Below are positions 18,934 through 28,202 of a stretch of 64,000 nt of DNA, piece by piece (the stretch's first letter is position 1; each line of letters begins with the position of its first letter). The position numbers were made by a program, and so were the translations under genes. The DNA is from Arthrobacter sp. FW305-BF8 (lineage in GTDB: Bacteria; Actinomycetota; Actinomycetes; Actinomycetales; Micrococcaceae). The notes beneath the pieces are model-generated. The model searched no databases. It worked only from the letters and a program-made list of their open reading frames with translations, and was not told where the DNA came from. Location of the stretch: positions 1,612,001 to 1,676,000 of the forward strand of contig NZ_CP084561.1 in assembly GCF_021789315.1 (NCBI RefSeq). Direction: 5' to 3'.

Positions 18934-21672
18934 ATGTCAATTGAGCCACTGAGCTGGGGACGTGGGTCTACGGCGGGCGTGCTTGCGGGGCCGGCTGGCG
19001 TCGCGGGCGGAACGGACCTCCAAAGATGGTCGGTTCCCGCGCGCAGCGCAGACCTTGAAGCCATCCGCAGTGCCCTGACGGATCCCGAGTCCCTGGGCGT
19101 TGTGATCACCGGTGCCCGCGGTGTGGGGAAGTCCTCGCTCGCGCGCACCGCCGTGGCCGAGCTGGGTCCCGACGTCTGGGCGCTTCAGCTTCGCAGCCCC
19201 CTGGCCGGCTCACAAACCTCGTACGGCTGCCTCGCCTTCCTTCTGGCCAGGCTTCCGCAATCGGCGCTGGCTTCCCCGACCGCCATCCTCCAGGGCATCA
19301 CCTCCCTGATCCGGTCCGACGCCGCCGGCCGGGATTGCGTCATCACCCTGGACACAACGGGCCAAATCGATGACATGAGTGCCGGCGTCATCCTGAACAT
19401 CATGCTGACGCACACCGCCCGCGTCATTGCCATCGCCCCCAGCACCAGTGACCTTCCGGCGGACTTCCACTGGCTGCTCACCGACCGGCGGCTGACCGAA
19501 GTCCGGCTTGAGAACCTCAACGAACTGCAGACCCGGCAGGTACTGCTGACGCTGCTGGGCCACCGGGTCTCGGCCTCGCTCGTGAGCACCTACCATGCCA
19601 TCGTGGGCGGCAATCCGCTCCTGCTCAAGGCGCTCGTCACCGAGCAGCGGCAGTCGGGAAACCTCGTCCTGTCGGATTCCGTCTGGACCCTGCGGGACAG
19701 GGTGGTGCTCGACGGCGCCACCGGGCTGGATGACATCGTCCGGTCCCGCTGGTCCCGGGAAGAACCGGAAACCCGCGAGGTCATCGAGATGCTTGCCTGT
19801 GCGCGGCGTGTCCCTCTGGCAAGGCTGACCGAAGTTTACGGCACCGCCACCGTGGCCGACATGGAGGACGCCGGGCTGCTCACGGTCGGCGTCACGGGGG
19901 ACCGCTGGGTCTCCCTGCGGGAGCAGTACCTTGGGGACGTGGTGCGCTCCTGGCTGAGCATCTCCCGCCGTCGTGAACTCCGGACCCTGCTGCTCGGCAG
20001 CCACGAGCCCGAGTTGTCCGCTCTGAGCATGGAAGAGCGGATCGAGTTCGCAGCCTGGACCCGGGAATGCCAGGCCGAACTCAGCCCTGCCATGGCGGTG
20101 GCGGCGGCGGAGGCGGCGGTGCAGTTCTTTGACCCGCGGTTCGCGATCTCCTGCGTTGAAGGCATCAAAAAGACCGACTCCGTCTGGGTGGAAGCACAGC
20201 TGTACAAGGCAACCGCCTACCTGCTGCTTGACCTGCCGCTGCAGGCCATGGCCGCGTTGGAGGACATTTCCCGGGTACAGCTGGACGCGCTCGACGAGCA
20301 GGCCTTTGCCCGCGTAGTGGCAGCCAAGATCCGGGTCATGGTCTGGCTGCCGGAGCTGTGCGACAAGGTGCCGGCCGAGCTGGCAGCTGCCCGCAAGCGG
20401 CTGAACGTTCCCACTGGTGTGGCGTCGAGCTGGCCCGATCCGCTTGGTACCGCCGCCAACGTCATCACCCTCGCCGAATTCGAATACAAATCGTTCATCG
20501 GCGACTACGCCTCCATGATTGGGGAGCTGGAGGAGGCTACGGACTCCGCGGTCAACAAGGACCCGGGACTGAGGATCCAAGCGGCGCTGATCCTGATGCC
20601 GGCCTTGTCGGCGGTCGGACGGGAAATGGACGCCCTGCAACTGATGCGGCGCGTGGGAGGACAGCTCTCTGACGCCGAGCCGCTGACCGGGCTGCGCGAG
20701 CGGTTCGCGATGACGGCGTTCAACGTGCTCCTGCAGGCCGGTCAGTGGAAGCGGTGCCTGGAACTCGTTGGCCCGCCCAAGGGGCAGGAGGAGCGCCGGC
20801 TGGCCTATCGGACGTCTGCCACGGAACTGGCCGCCGGAATCGCCTACGTTTTCTCCGGCCGTGGCGCCGTGGCCCTGGACTCGCTGCTGTCCGCCGTCGC
20901 CCAGCTTGAGCTCCGCCCCGTGTTGAACATGCTGCAGGCCGCCTACGCCGCCACGGCCTTCGCCTACGCGCAGATCGGCAACGCCGGGCAGGCGCACAAG
21001 TATCTGGACAAGCTCCGCGGCGTGCGCGGGCACTGCAACTTCGGCACCGTGTTCGTCACCGAGTTTTGCGCGGACATGGCCGGGCGTTGGCTGGGGGACA
21101 CCGAAGCCGTGAAGCGCCTGCTCCAGGCGGCACACCGCGACATCGATGCTGGCCGGTACACGCTGGCAGGCATCAGCCTGCTGGGAGCGACCGTGAACGG
21201 GACCGACGAGGACTTCCGCCTGATGGAGGAGGTGGCGGGCCACCGCCAGGGGACCCTCGCCGAGATCTCACGCCTCATCGCCGTGGGCACCCGCACCAAG
21301 GACGCCAAGGTTCTTCTGGAAGGCGCCCACCTCTGCGCGGAACTGGAACTCGACGCCGTCGAGGCCCGGTGCGTTGCGCTGGCCGTCGACTTTGCCCGCC
21401 ACTCCGGCGATTCCGCCTCCGCGCGCGTTGCCCAGGCCCGTCTGGACACCCTCACCGCCACGGTGCCCAGCCTCCCGATCGTTCCCAGCAGCGGAAGCCC
21501 GCTCCTTACCGCGCGCGAACGCCAGATCTCCCGGCTGGCCGGAAGGGGCGTCTCCAACCGGGACATCGCTCTGGAGATGGGCGTATCAGTCCGAACGGTG
21601 GAGGGACACCTCTATCAGGTCTTCACCAAGCTCGGCGTGACATCCAGGGGTGATCTGCCTGGCCTCGTTTAA
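18934..21672 (+). CDS. Large AAA-type LuxR-family transcriptional regulator (first of tandem pair)
   Basis: 912 residues. Architecture: N-terminal P-loop domain with Walker A GARGVGKSS (about residues 59-67), a long helical TPR-like middle, and a C-terminal LuxR helix-turn-helix LTARERQISRLAGRGVSNRD (about 858-908) ending VRTVEGHLYQVFTKLGV. The Walker B position reads VITLDTTGQIDDM, which lacks the usual double acid, so ATP hydrolysis may be impaired. Start: ATG 18934 with AAGGA seven bases upstream; ATG 18892 in the same frame has GGAGG only 3 bases away. The 3' end overlaps the next gene by 23 bases in another frame. Signal and target genes are unknown. Confidence 0.9.
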   Translation: MSIEPLSWGRGSTAGVLAGPAGVAGGTDLQRWSVPARSADLEAIRSALTDPESLGVVITGARGVGKSSLARTAVAELGPDVWALQLRSPLAGSQTSYGCLAFLLARLPQSALASPTAILQGITSLIRSDAAGRDCVITLDTTGQIDDMSAGVILNIMLTHTARVIAIAPSTSDLPADFHWLLTDRRLTEVRLENLNELQTRQVLLTLLGHRVSASLVSTYHAIVGGNPLLLKALVTEQRQSGNLVLSDSVWTLRDRVVLDGATGLDDIVRSRWSREEPETREVIEMLACARRVPLARLTEVYGTATVADMEDAGLLTVGVTGDRWVSLREQYLGDVVRSWLSISRRRELRTLLLGSHEPELSALSMEERIEFAAWTRECQAELSPAMAVAAAEAAVQFFDPRFAISCVEGIKKTDSVWVEAQLYKATAYLLLDLPLQAMAALEDISRVQLDALDEQAFARVVAAKIRVMVWLPELCDKVPAELAAARKRLNVPTGVASSWPDPLGTAANVITLAEFEYKSFIGDYASMIGELEEATDSAVNKDPGLRIQAALILMPALSAVGREMDALQLMRRVGGQLSDAEPLTGLRERFAMTAFNVLLQAGQWKRCLELVGPPKGQEERRLAYRTSATELAAGIAYVFSGRGAVALDSLLSAVAQLELRPVLNMLQAAYAATAFAYAQIGNAGQAHKYLDKLRGVRGHCNFGTVFVTEFCADMAGRWLGDTEAVKRLLQAAHRDIDAGRYTLAGISLLGATVNGTDEDFRLMEEVAGHRQGTLAEISRLIAVGTRTKDAKVLLEGAHLCAELELDAVEARCVALAVDFARHSGDSASARVAQARLDTLTATVPSLPIVPSSGSPLLTARERQISRLAGRGVSNRDIALEMGVSVRTVEGHLYQVFTKLGVTSRGDLPGLV

Positions 21673-24415
21673 CAGCTCCTCAGCACACAGCGCTTCGTCC
21701 AGCGCTTCGCCCCACAGCGTCGCGTCCAATGGCCGCGGCCCCAAACCGGAATCCGAGCTCCGGCAGCTCACTGGCCGCCGAGAGGCGATAGAGCATATCT
21801 GCACCGTCATCCGTAGCCGGGCCAGCCAGGCGGTCTACCTGATGGCAGGCCCCGGCGTCGGAAAGACATCCGTGACTGACGCCGTGCGGGAGAAATTGAC
21901 GGCAGAGATGACCGTGCTCCGCATCCACGGCAGCTCCTCGCTGGCCAAGGTTCCCTACGGTGTGTTGGCGCCCTACACGTCCGGGCTCGCCCCCGAGGAA
22001 GCCGACTCCCCGGTGGCGGTGCTGCGGGCCGTCTGGGCCCACTTCCAGGAGCTGAAGGGAATCAGCGACCTCAACCGCGGCACCGACGCCCCCGTACTCC
22101 TGGTGGTGGATGACGCCCACCACCTCGATGACGCCACGGCCAGCATGGTGGTGGACATGACCTCCGCCGGTTGGGCGACAGTGCTGGCAGCGGGGCGGCC
22201 GCGGCCGGGGCTGCCACAGGCCCTGAACCAGCTCTGGTATGACGGCCTCGCCGAACGCATCGATCTCCGGCCGCTCAGCGGCGAGCAGGTCAGGGAGGTA
22301 GTGGAACACACACTCCAAGGCACGGTTCCCGTCAGCACCGTCCAGTCGCTGTGGTCTGCTTCGGGCGGCAACCCGCTGCTCCTCGACTGCCTGCTGGGTG
22401 ATGCAACAGCCGCCGGAACCCTGGTCCAGCGGAACGGAATCTGGGTGCTGCTCGGACCGTTGCCGGCAGACGGACCCAGGCTTTCGGATCTCGTGGTGAA
22501 GGATCTCCTCCGGAGAACGCCGGAGGAACAGGATGCGCTCAAGCTGATCGCCTTGGCCGAGCCGGTGCCCAGGGGCCTGATCGAGGACGTCTGCGGCGTC
22601 GGCGTCGTGCGTTCCCTGCTGGACAACCAGGTGGTGAGCGAATCCGCCGCGATGCCTACCGAGCTGCGGCTCACCCATGCCATCCTGGGCGAATCAACGC
22701 GCCGCCAGGTGTCAGTCTCGCGTAGCCTGCAGTTGAGGCAGAAGCTTGATGCCTATCTGGATCCTGCCGCCGCAAGTGCCGAAGGCAAGCTGCGCTTGGT
22801 CGAATGGTCGCTGGAGTGCGGCCTGGAGGTGCCCGACCGGGACCTGCTGGACGCGGGGCTGCTGGCCGCGACGACGTTCAACAACGCCGGCGCCCGGCTC
22901 ATGGCCGGTCACGTGCGGGCACCGGAGCTGCAGGCCCATGCGCTCGCAATTACCGCGCGGGCCCACTTCAATGAAGGCAAGTACCGCGAGGCTGCCGAAC
23001 TCCTTGACGGCTGCTGGCTCGATCTGGCAAAGGATCCGGAAGCTCCGCAGGTCCTCATGCTCAGGGCGTCATCCCACATGGCGCTCGGCAAGTCCGTGCC
23101 GTCGCTCAGGGCTGAATCACGCAACCAGCTGGAGGCGGCCAGGATGGCCCCGGACGATGCCTGGCAGGACAGGATCCACGCGCTGCTGGAGATGGCGGCC
23201 GCCGGGGATCACGAAGGTATTGACGCTGTCATCACCGCTCTGGGGACCACGGATCCGGACACGGCGTCGGGCGTCGAGGCGACACAGCACGCTGTGGCGC
23301 AGGCCCTTCTTGCCCAGGCGCTGGTCGCCGCCGGCAGGTCGCACCAGGCCCACGCCGCCGCCGTGGCCGCGGGCCCTTTCCTTCCCGCGCTCAGCGGCGG
23401 CCTGTATTTCTTCAACGAGTTTGTCCTGACCCGGCTGGCGCTCAGCACCCTCGCTGCCGGCAACTGGGAGTCGGCCGAACATGAGCTGTCCGGTTATCCG
23501 ACGGAGCGGACGGAGGGTGCTTCCACCTTCGGCGGCGGGATCCAGGCACTGCGCGGCCTGGGACTGCTGCGGCAGGGGCAGCTGGAGCGCGCCTACCAGG
23601 TCCTCCTTCCTGCCGTTGAGGCGCTTCGGGTCAACGACCCGCTGCAGGAGTTCAGGTTCGGCTCGTCGCTTGCCTTCTACGCCGCAGCACGCCTGGGTGA
23701 TGCCGCCCAGGCGAAGCGGCTCGAACAGGACTTCATCTCGGCCAGGCACGCCAGCGGACCCGGCTGCGACGCCGTCGCGGAGGCCTACGCGGCCGCCGCG
23801 GCTGAACACCTCGACCGGAAGGGCAGCGGCCTGGACCGGCTCCGTGAGCTCGCGGCGTCCGAGTCCGTTACGGACCATCCCGGAACCAGGATGGAGTGCC
23901 TCATCCTTTGCTCGGATCTTGGCGAGCGGTCACTGGCGGAGGAGCTCGCCGCGCTCGCCGCCACCGTCGAGGGCCGGTGGGCAGCCGGCTGGCAGCAGCT
24001 GGCCCAGGCCTGGGCCTCGGAGGACGCTGACGTCCTCACGGACACAGCAGCCGCACTGGAGGAAGCGGGCCTGCTGAACCTTGCGCGCGAGGCCTACGCC
24101 CGGGCCGGAGCACTGCTTGAAGCCGCGGGGGAGCGGCGCCGCGCCCGCCAGGCAATCGCGCACCGGGAGAAATGCGACCAGGAGCTCGGCGAGCGGTTCC
24201 GGGAAAGCCCGTTTGTTGCCTCCGTCCCCAGCGTCCACCTGACCCGGCGCGAGCGGGACATCGTGGAACTGGCGGTGCAGGGCCTCTCAGACCGCGAGAT
24301 CGCCCAGCACCTGATGGTGTCCGTGCGCACCGTCGAGGGGCATCTGTACCGGAGCTACGTCAAGCTCGGCGTCCGCCGGCGCGACGAGCTCGCGCTCGCC
24401 CTTCCGAAGAAGTAG
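21650..24415 (+). CDS. Large AAA-type LuxR-family transcriptional regulator (second of tandem pair)
   Basis: 921 residues with the same plan as the preceding gene. Walker A GPGVGKTS (about residues 67-74), canonical Walker B LLVVDDAHHLDD (about 150-162), helical TPR-like middle and C-terminal LuxR domain LTRRERDIVELAVQGLSDRE (about 863-915) ending VRTVEGHLYRSYVKLGVRRR. The first gene is about one third identical by eye in the end domains only, so an old duplication or co-recruitment is possible. Start is taken at GTG 21650, the only usable in-frame start before Walker A; it lies inside the end of the first gene, implying coupled translation and equal dosage. Identity of the signal is unknown. 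Confidence 0.88.
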   Translation: MICLASFNSSSAHSASSSASPHSVASNGRGPKPESELRQLTGRREAIEHICTVIRSRASQAVYLMAGPGVGKTSVTDAVREKLTAEMTVLRIHGSSSLAKVPYGVLAPYTSGLAPEEADSPVAVLRAVWAHFQELKGISDLNRGTDAPVLLVVDDAHHLDDATASMVVDMTSAGWATVLAAGRPRPGLPQALNQLWYDGLAERIDLRPLSGEQVREVVEHTLQGTVPVSTVQSLWSASGGNPLLLDCLLGDATAAGTLVQRNGIWVLLGPLPADGPRLSDLVVKDLLRRTPEEQDALKLIALAEPVPRGLIEDVCGVGVVRSLLDNQVVSESAAMPTELRLTHAILGESTRRQVSVSRSLQLRQKLDAYLDPAAASAEGKLRLVEWSLECGLEVPDRDLLDAGLLAATTFNNAGARLMAGHVRAPELQAHALAITARAHFNEGKYREAAELLDGCWLDLAKDPEAPQVLMLRASSHMALGKSVPSLRAESRNQLEAARMAPDDAWQDRIHALLEMAAAGDHEGIDAVITALGTTDPDTASGVEATQHAVAQALLAQALVAAGRSHQAHAAAVAAGPFLPALSGGLYFFNEFVLTRLALSTLAAGNWESAEHELSGYPTERTEGASTFGGGIQALRGLGLLRQGQLERAYQVLLPAVEALRVNDPLQEFRFGSSLAFYAAARLGDAAQAKRLEQDFISARHASGPGCDAVAEAYAAAAAEHLDRKGSGLDRLRELAASESVTDHPGTRMECLILCSDLGERSLAEELAALAATVEGRWAAGWQQLAQAWASEDADVLTDTAAALEEAGLLNLAREAYARAGALLEAAGERRRARQAIAHREKCDQELGERFRESPFVASVPSVHLTRRERDIVELAVQGLSDREIAQHLMVSVRTVEGHLYRSYVKLGVRRRDELALALPKK

Positions 24416-24570
24416 CGCTTCCCCAAGCTGATTTTTTTCTGGCCCGCTCAGGGCAAATTCCGCGCGGTTGCGCGCCGGACATCACTACCTGCGGGAACCA
24501 GTAGTTGAGTACTCAGAAAAACGAGTACCTAATACTGGTGCCGCGGGCGCCAGTACGCGATTAACTAATA
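24416..24570 (+). promoter_or_regulatory. Palindrome-rich intergenic region with candidate promoter
   Basis: No gene. ATTTTTTT at 24430-24437 may end the LuxR transcript. Then several dyads: ACTAC/GTAGT (24484-24503), GAGTACTC (24507-24514), GTACTC/GAGTAC (24509-24528) and TACTGGTGCC/GGCGCCAGTA (24533-24555, one mismatch). TTGAGT (24505-24510) and TAATAC (24530-24535) are 19 bases apart and could be -35 and -10 for a transcript starting near 24542. AGTAC recurs three times in 60 bases. Confidence 0.4.
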
Positions 24571-24801
24571 GTGGCAGCGGAAGCCGGGCTGATCTCCCCT
24601 CCGAAGCTGCCACCAGATTTTTCAGGTCTCGCACCAGGTTTCCGGCCCCAGGGCCGGGTGAGGCGGGGCCGGCGACGTCAGAGCCTTCTGAGACCGAGGC
24701 TCTCCCCCCAGCCGTCGCCGGCCCTTTCAAGTAGTAAGTCCAGAAGAAACAAATATCCGACGGCATGAAAAGGGCGGCCCGCAGCGACGGGGGCCGCCCT
24801 T
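24571..24801 (+). ncRNA. Candidate structured RNA, 6C-like (two C-rich hairpins) with terminator
   Basis: Hairpin 1: GTGGCAGC (24571-24578) / GCTGCCAC (24606-24613), with CTCCCCTCC on the 3' side of its loop. Hairpin 2: GGCCGGCGACG (24667-24677) / CGTCGCCGGCC (24713-24723), with inner stem GAGCCT (24681-24686) / AGGCTC (24697-24702) and TCCCCCCAGC in the unpaired part. A third stem AAGGGCGGCCC (24770-24780) / GGGCCGCCCTT (24791-24801) could terminate. Actinobacterial 6C RNA is defined by two hairpins carrying runs of about six C; hairpin 2 fits, hairpin 1 has only four C in a row, so the match is tentative. ORFs here show no coding character. Confidence 0.4.
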
Positions 24802-24909
24802 GGCCTGTACCCCGGTCAGGCAGGCTCGGCTCCTGCCACGCTGCGCATGCTGCGGCCAAACGTGCTGTGGGACAATTGAGAGGTACCTCAAGGCACCCAA
24901 GGAGTTCCA

Positions 24910-26235
24910 TTGGCCGTAGTATCAACGCCAACCACGCTGACGCGTGCCCTTTCTGCGATGGACAATACCGAGGTCCTGCGGATCCGCAACGACTTTCCCG
25001 TGCTGAACCAGACGGTCAACGGCCGCCCTCTCATCTATCTGGATTCCGGCGCCACGTCGCAGAATCCGCTGAGCGTGATCGAGGCTGAGCAGGAATTCTA
25101 CGAGCAGCGGAACGCTGCCGTGCACCGCGGTGCCCACCACCTTGCCGTGGAGGCCACCGAAGTGTTCGAGGACGCCCGGCAGACCGTCGCCGACTTTGTC
25201 GGTGCGGCCTATGAGGAGATCGTCTGGACCTCCAACGCCACCGAGGGCCTGAACGTCATCAGCTATGCGCTGTCGAACGCCTCGCTGTGGGTAGCCCAGG
25301 GTCGCGGCGACTCCCGGCTGCGGGACTTGGCCCTGGGGCCGGGCGATGAGATCGTGGTCACCGAAATGGAGCACCACGCCAACCTGATTCCCTGGCAGGA
25401 ACTGGCTTACCGGACAGGTGCCACGCTGCGTCACATCCCGCTGGACGACGCCGGGATGCTGCGGATGGATGAGGCAGCCGAAATCGTGGGCGAGCGGACC
25501 AGGCTGCTGGCGTTCACCCACGCCTCGAACGTGCTGGGCACCATCAACCCGGTCAGCGACCTCGTGGCCCTCGCCCGGCGGGCAGGCGCCCTGGTGGTGC
25601 TGGACGCGTGCCAGTCGGCACCGCACCTTGCCCTGGACGTCAAGCGGCTGGACGTCGATTTCGCCGTGTTTTCCGGCCACAAGATGCTGGGTCCCACCGG
25701 CGTAGGTGTGCTTTACGGCAAGCAGGAACTCCTGGACGTGCTGCCTCCGGTCCTGACCGGAGGTTCCATGATCACCACCGTGACCATGGAACGTGCGGAG
25801 TACCTCCCCGCGCCGCAGCGGTTCGAAGCCGGCACCCAGAAAATTTCGCAGGCGGTGGCCCTTGCCGCCGCGGTCAACTATCTGACCGAAACCGGCATCG
25901 ACCGGGTGCACCGCTGGGAGTCCGAGCTCGGCCAGCGGATGGTGGCGGGCCTGGAGGCCATCGACGGGGTCCGCGTGCTGGGTCCGGCCGCCGGCCAGGA
26001 CCGCATCGGCCTGGCGGCCTTTGACGTTGCCGGTGTCCACGCGCACGACGTCGGCCAGTTCCTTGACTCGCGGGGCATCGCGGTCCGCGTGGGCCACCAT
26101 TGCGCACAGCCGCTGCACCGGCGCCTTGGCCTGACGGCCACCACCCGCGCCAGCGCCTACTTGTACAACACCACCGACGACGTGGACGAGTTCCTGGACG
26201 CAGTGTCCGGAGTCCGCGCTTACTTCCGGGCCTAG
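24910..26235 (+). CDS. sufS: Cysteine desulfurase, SufS family
   Basis: 441 residues, class V aminotransferase fold with PLP. PLP lysine in FSGHKMLGPTGVGVLYG, aspartate in VVLDACQSAPH, TEMEHHANLIPWQ and the active-site Cys in VGHHCAQPLHRRLG are all present. It takes sulfur from cysteine for Fe-S assembly in the cytoplasm. Start is TTG 24910 with AAGGAG at 24899-24904; an ATG 17 codons further in is the alternative. sufU follows 45 bases downstream and is the usual sulfur acceptor. Confidence 0.94.
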   Translation: MAVVSTPTTLTRALSAMDNTEVLRIRNDFPVLNQTVNGRPLIYLDSGATSQNPLSVIEAEQEFYEQRNAAVHRGAHHLAVEATEVFEDARQTVADFVGAAYEEIVWTSNATEGLNVISYALSNASLWVAQGRGDSRLRDLALGPGDEIVVTEMEHHANLIPWQELAYRTGATLRHIPLDDAGMLRMDEAAEIVGERTRLLAFTHASNVLGTINPVSDLVALARRAGALVVLDACQSAPHLALDVKRLDVDFAVFSGHKMLGPTGVGVLYGKQELLDVLPPVLTGGSMITTVTMERAEYLPAPQRFEAGTQKISQAVALAAAVNYLTETGIDRVHRWESELGQRMVAGLEAIDGVRVLGPAAGQDRIGLAAFDVAGVHAHDVGQFLDSRGIAVRVGHHCAQPLHRRLGLTATTRASAYLYNTTDDVDEFLDAVSGVRAYFRA

Positions 26236-26280
26236 CCCCCCAAAAGACTAGCCCCGATCCCCAACGACAGGTGCCTGAGC

Positions 26281-26730
26281 ATGAGCCTCGACCAGCTTTA
26301 CCAGCAGATTATCCTGGACCACTCCAAGGCCCGGCACGGCAGCGGATTGGCCGCCACGGCTGCCCCGGACGGCGCGTCCACGGGCCAGTCACACCAGTTC
26401 AATCCCGTGTGCGGCGACGAGGTCACCCTGCGCGTGGCCGTGGACCACGGCACAGTCACCCAGCTGGCGTGGGACGGGGCCGGCTGCTCGATCTCCATGG
26501 CCTCCGCCTCCGTGCTGAGCGAGCTGGCCGAGGGCATGACCGTAGACGAACTCCGCTCGGTGATCGGGAACTTCCGCGACGTCCTGCGGTCCCGGGGAAA
26601 GATCCCGGCCGACCCGGAAATCCTGGGCGACGCAGCAGCCTTTGAAGGCGTGGCGCGCTACGCCGCAAGGGTGAAATGCGCCATGATCTCCTGGGTTGCG
26701 GCCGAGGACGCCCTGAATCAGGCAGCCTGA
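26281..26730 (+). CDS. sufU: SufU-type Fe-S assembly sulfurtransferase/scaffold
   Basis: 149 residues. The three conserved Cys positions are visible in NPVCGDEVTL, GAGCSISMASASVL and VKCAMISWVA, with Asp after the first Cys as in zinc-binding SufU. It accepts persulfide from SufS and passes sulfur to the SufB scaffold; the rest of the suf genes are not in this window. Convergent with nhaA, only 24 bases apart and with no visible terminator between. Confidence 0.94.
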   Translation: MSLDQLYQQIILDHSKARHGSGLAATAAPDGASTGQSHQFNPVCGDEVTLRVAVDHGTVTQLAWDGAGCSISMASASVLSELAEGMTVDELRSVIGNFRDVLRSRGKIPADPEILGDAAAFEGVARYAARVKCAMISWVAAEDALNQAA

Positions 26731-26754
26731 CCGCGCCTCTCTAACAGTCCTGAC

Positions 26755-28125
26755 TTAGCCGTCCCGTTCGGACCGTTCGAAGACATCCGGCACGCCGTCG
26801 CCGTCGTCGTCCCTTGTCTCCTCCGCTTCAAGCCGGCGGTAGTGCCTGTTGCGGGCCTTAAGCACGACGGCGGCCAACGCCGCAGCGGTCAGCGAACCGG
26901 CGAGGATGGCCACCTTGGCGTGGTCGTCCTGGGCCGACCCCGAGCCGAAACTCAGTTCGGCGATCAGCAGCGAGACCGTGAAGCCCACGCCTGCCAGAAG
27001 GGACAGCCCGGCGACGTCGACCCACTTCAGCCCGTCATCGAGTTGCGCGCGGGTGGTTTTCGTGACCAGGAATGTTGCCCCAAAGACGCCCAGGGCCTTG
27101 CCCGCGATCAGTGCTGTCACGATGCCCACGGCCACCGGGTCGGACAGGGCGGACGTCAGTCCCGTGGTGCCGCCGAGCGCAACTCCGGCCGAGAAGAACG
27201 CGAAGACGGGGACCGCGAAGCCCGCAGACAGTGGACGGAGCAGGTGTTCCAGGCGCGCAGCCATGCCGGTGCCGCCAGCGTCGGTGGTGCTGCCCGCAGT
27301 CGTGCTGTCTTGTTGGGTTTCCCGCCGCGAGGCGGCGACCGGGACGGTGAAGCCGAGCAGGACGCCGGCCACTGTGGCGTGGATGCCGGACGCGTGCACC
27401 AGGCCCCAGGTAGCAGCGGCCAGCGGCACCAGCAGGTACCAGCGGCTGACCCGTTTCTGCACCAGCCAGGCGAAGAGAGCCAGCGGGACAAGCGCGGCGA
27501 GCAGCAGGGCCGGCTGGAGCCCGGAGGAATAGAAGAACGCGATGATGCCGATGGCGATCAGGTCGTCCACCACGGCGAGGGTGAGCAGGAACGTCCTCAG
27601 CGCCGACGGCAGATGGGTGTTGATGACAGCCAGCACCGCCAGCGCAAAAGCAATGTCGGTAGCGGTGGGGATGGCCCACCCCCTCAGCGCCCCGGCACCC
27701 GCGTTCCAGACAATGGCCGAGTAGATGATGGCGGGGATGGCGACGCCGCCCGCTGCTGCAGTTACGGGGACGACGGCCCGGGACGGTCTGCGCAGGTCGC
27801 CGGAAACAAACTCTCGCTTGAGTTCCAGGCCGGCTATGAAGAAGAACAGTGCCAGCAGTCCGTCGGATGCCCAGTGCCCGAGGCTCAGCTGCAGGTGCCA
27901 GGGCTCGTAGCCCAGCTTGAAGTCACGCAATCCATAGTAGGCGTCCGCGGCGGGGGAGTTGGCCCAGATCAGCGCTGCGGCTGTCGCGGCGAGGAGGAGG
28001 GCGCCGCCCACTGTCTCCGTCCGGAGGATGGCGGCAATGCGGAGATACTCCGGATACGTGGAGCGGCTGAATACCGGGAATTTCCGGGAGGGGAATCTGC
28101 GGGACTGGAAGGACGGCTTGGGCAT
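26755..28125 (-). CDS. nhaA: Na+/H+ antiporter NhaA with acidic, Ca-site-like C-terminal tail
   Basis: 456 residues, about 12 membrane segments. The NhaA ion site is visible as TDIAFALAV and VVDDLIAIGIIAFFY (adjacent Asp pair), plus FFFIAGLELKREFV and the discontinuous helix region AGLSLLAGVGFTVSLLIAELSF. It exchanges Na+ for H+ for pH and salt homeostasis. ATG 28125 has GAGGAGC upstream. The cytoplasmic tail ends in DDDGDGVPDVFE, which reads like a thrombospondin type 3 Ca2+ motif and is not part of usual NhaA. A ~25-residue hydrophilic loop insert (about residues 265-290) is also present. Confidence 0.94.
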   Translation of the reverse strand: MPKPSFQSRRFPSRKFPVFSRSTYPEYLRIAAILRTETVGGALLLAATAAALIWANSPAADAYYGLRDFKLGYEPWHLQLSLGHWASDGLLALFFFIAGLELKREFVSGDLRRPSRAVVPVTAAAGGVAIPAIIYSAIVWNAGAGALRGWAIPTATDIAFALAVLAVINTHLPSALRTFLLTLAVVDDLIAIGIIAFFYSSGLQPALLLAALVPLALFAWLVQKRVSRWYLLVPLAAATWGLVHASGIHATVAGVLLGFTVPVAASRRETQQDSTTAGSTTDAGGTGMAARLEHLLRPLSAGFAVPVFAFFSAGVALGGTTGLTSALSDPVAVGIVTALIAGKALGVFGATFLVTKTTRAQLDDGLKWVDVAGLSLLAGVGFTVSLLIAELSFGSGSAQDDHAKVAILAGSLTAAALAAVVLKARNRHYRRLEAEETRDDDGDGVPDVFERSERDG

Positions 28126-28202
28126 TGAAGCTCCTCGCGGGCTCGGCTAAATACTTGCCGACCAGACTTCCCGGCGCACCATGTGTACCCAGCTTAGCTG
28201 AC

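Noticed and set aside
19210..21243. Long minus-strand open frame (about 677 codons) across the first LuxR gene
   Set aside because: Antisense shadow of a clear AAA/LuxR protein; no ribosome site or motif.
24485..24931. Minus-strand 148-codon ORF in the sufS upstream gap
   Set aside because: No ribosome site, no domain, and it overlaps conserved-looking hairpins and the sufS start region.
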